A stretch of DNA of 62,637 bases from an uncultured Bacilli bacterium (GTDB lineage Bacteria > Bacillota_I > Bacilli_A > RF39 > UBA660), in NCBI GenBank assembly GCA_947623925.1, contig CANQID010000001.1, positions 68,047 through 130,683 on the forward strand. The letters run 5' to 3'. Below the pieces are notes generated by a model. It was not told the DNA's origin. It made no database searches and saw only the letters and a program-made list of their open reading frames with translations. The translations under genes and the position numbers were made by a program. Within the stretch, counting starts at the first letter, position 1; each line of letters starts with the position of its first letter. Positions 62,583 to 62,637 of this stretch are shown one piece after another.

Positions 62583-62637
62583 ATGAAACCAAAAACACAA
62601 AAAATTGTAATATATTTAATGCTTTTTGCAATAGTTG
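62583..62637 (+). CDS. Prli42-like stressosome miniprotein, N-terminal fragment (cut by window edge)
   Basis: The frame gives MKPKTQKIVIYLMLFAIV up to the window end and has an AGAGGTGA ribosome site seven bases before its ATG. The sequence matches the conserved start of Prli42, a ~31-residue single-pass membrane miniprotein (K-T-x-K-I-V-x-Y-L-M-L) that anchors the stressosome in Listeria. Only 18 residues are visible, so the identification is provisional. In Bacillus-group genomes this miniprotein also occurs without a complete stressosome. Confidence 0.6.
   Translation, partial: MKPKTQKIVIYLMLFAIV

Overview
The window is about 62.6 kb of very AT-rich bacterial chromosome from a Bacilli-type (low-GC Gram-positive) organism. 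TGA is used as a stop (cvpA and the DUF421 gene end in TGA) and Trp is TGG, so this is not the Mycoplasma code. Starts are preceded by GGAGG or GGTGAT three to eight bases upstream. Several gene orders match Bacillus: lexA, yneA-like, sirA, yneF; yrzE-like, spoVB, comN, relA, dtd; dnaG, sigA, trmK, yqfQ. Cell-wall genes (murC, murF, a lipid flippase) show a walled cell. An uncultured gut-type Bacilli lineage (RF39-like) would fit, but that is inference.

Layout. 1-1280: tail of a mannose-1-phosphate guanylyltransferase and galE. 1400-2470: an accessory patch with a DUF3800 gene, a terminator-like leader in front of it and a strongly structured ~135-nt RNA behind it, each with its own promoter. 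2508-6462: uvrC, a small prepilin and mutL. 6520-7512: a type III (CptIN/ToxN-like) toxin-antitoxin locus, followed by a second, toxin-less antitoxin array. 7675-13757: murC, rnhC, cvpA, trxA and an 862-residue-class giant prepilin (870 aa). 13802-15447: SOS locus with lexA, a LexA-boxed 47-residue membrane protein, sirA and yneF. 15464-19115: acetyltransferase, amidotransferase, murF, tgt. 19319-22662: Rpn-family nuclease and an ABC exporter. 22696-29869: kinase-like gene, yrzE-like, DUF421, spoVB-like, comN, relA, dtd and an AI-2E-type permease. 29954-32808: surface or wall-related membrane proteins. 32924-36786: dnaG, sigA, trmK, yqfQ.

36890-43803 is a type IV pilus/Com-like cluster: inner-membrane GspF protein with an unusual charged extension, prepilin peptidase, assembly ATPase and two large modular prepilins (glycine-rich ALK/LTK-like and DUF6273-like ectodomains). 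With the prepilins at 4311 and 11145 the window has four prepilin-like genes, which suggests a surface adhesive pilus rather than only DNA uptake. 43928-62637 carries a short-armed SMC, a two-component system, holA, a CBS/DRTGG pyrophosphatase, rarA, xerD, phosphomannomutase, an AlkD-like protein, a nucleosidase, a divergent sigma-70-like protein, a ZIP transporter, a 48-residue N/S/A-rich protein, an XRE regulator with a palindromic operator, mnmA, spoIIM and the start of a Prli42-like miniprotein.

Most novel content: (i) the type III locus, where four repeat units in two arrays keep an H-type pseudoknot by compensatory base changes, and the second array has no toxin; (ii) the DUF3800 gene framed by two RNA elements; (iii) the giant modular prepilins; (iv) an SOS-controlled YneA-like miniprotein beside a SirA homologue.
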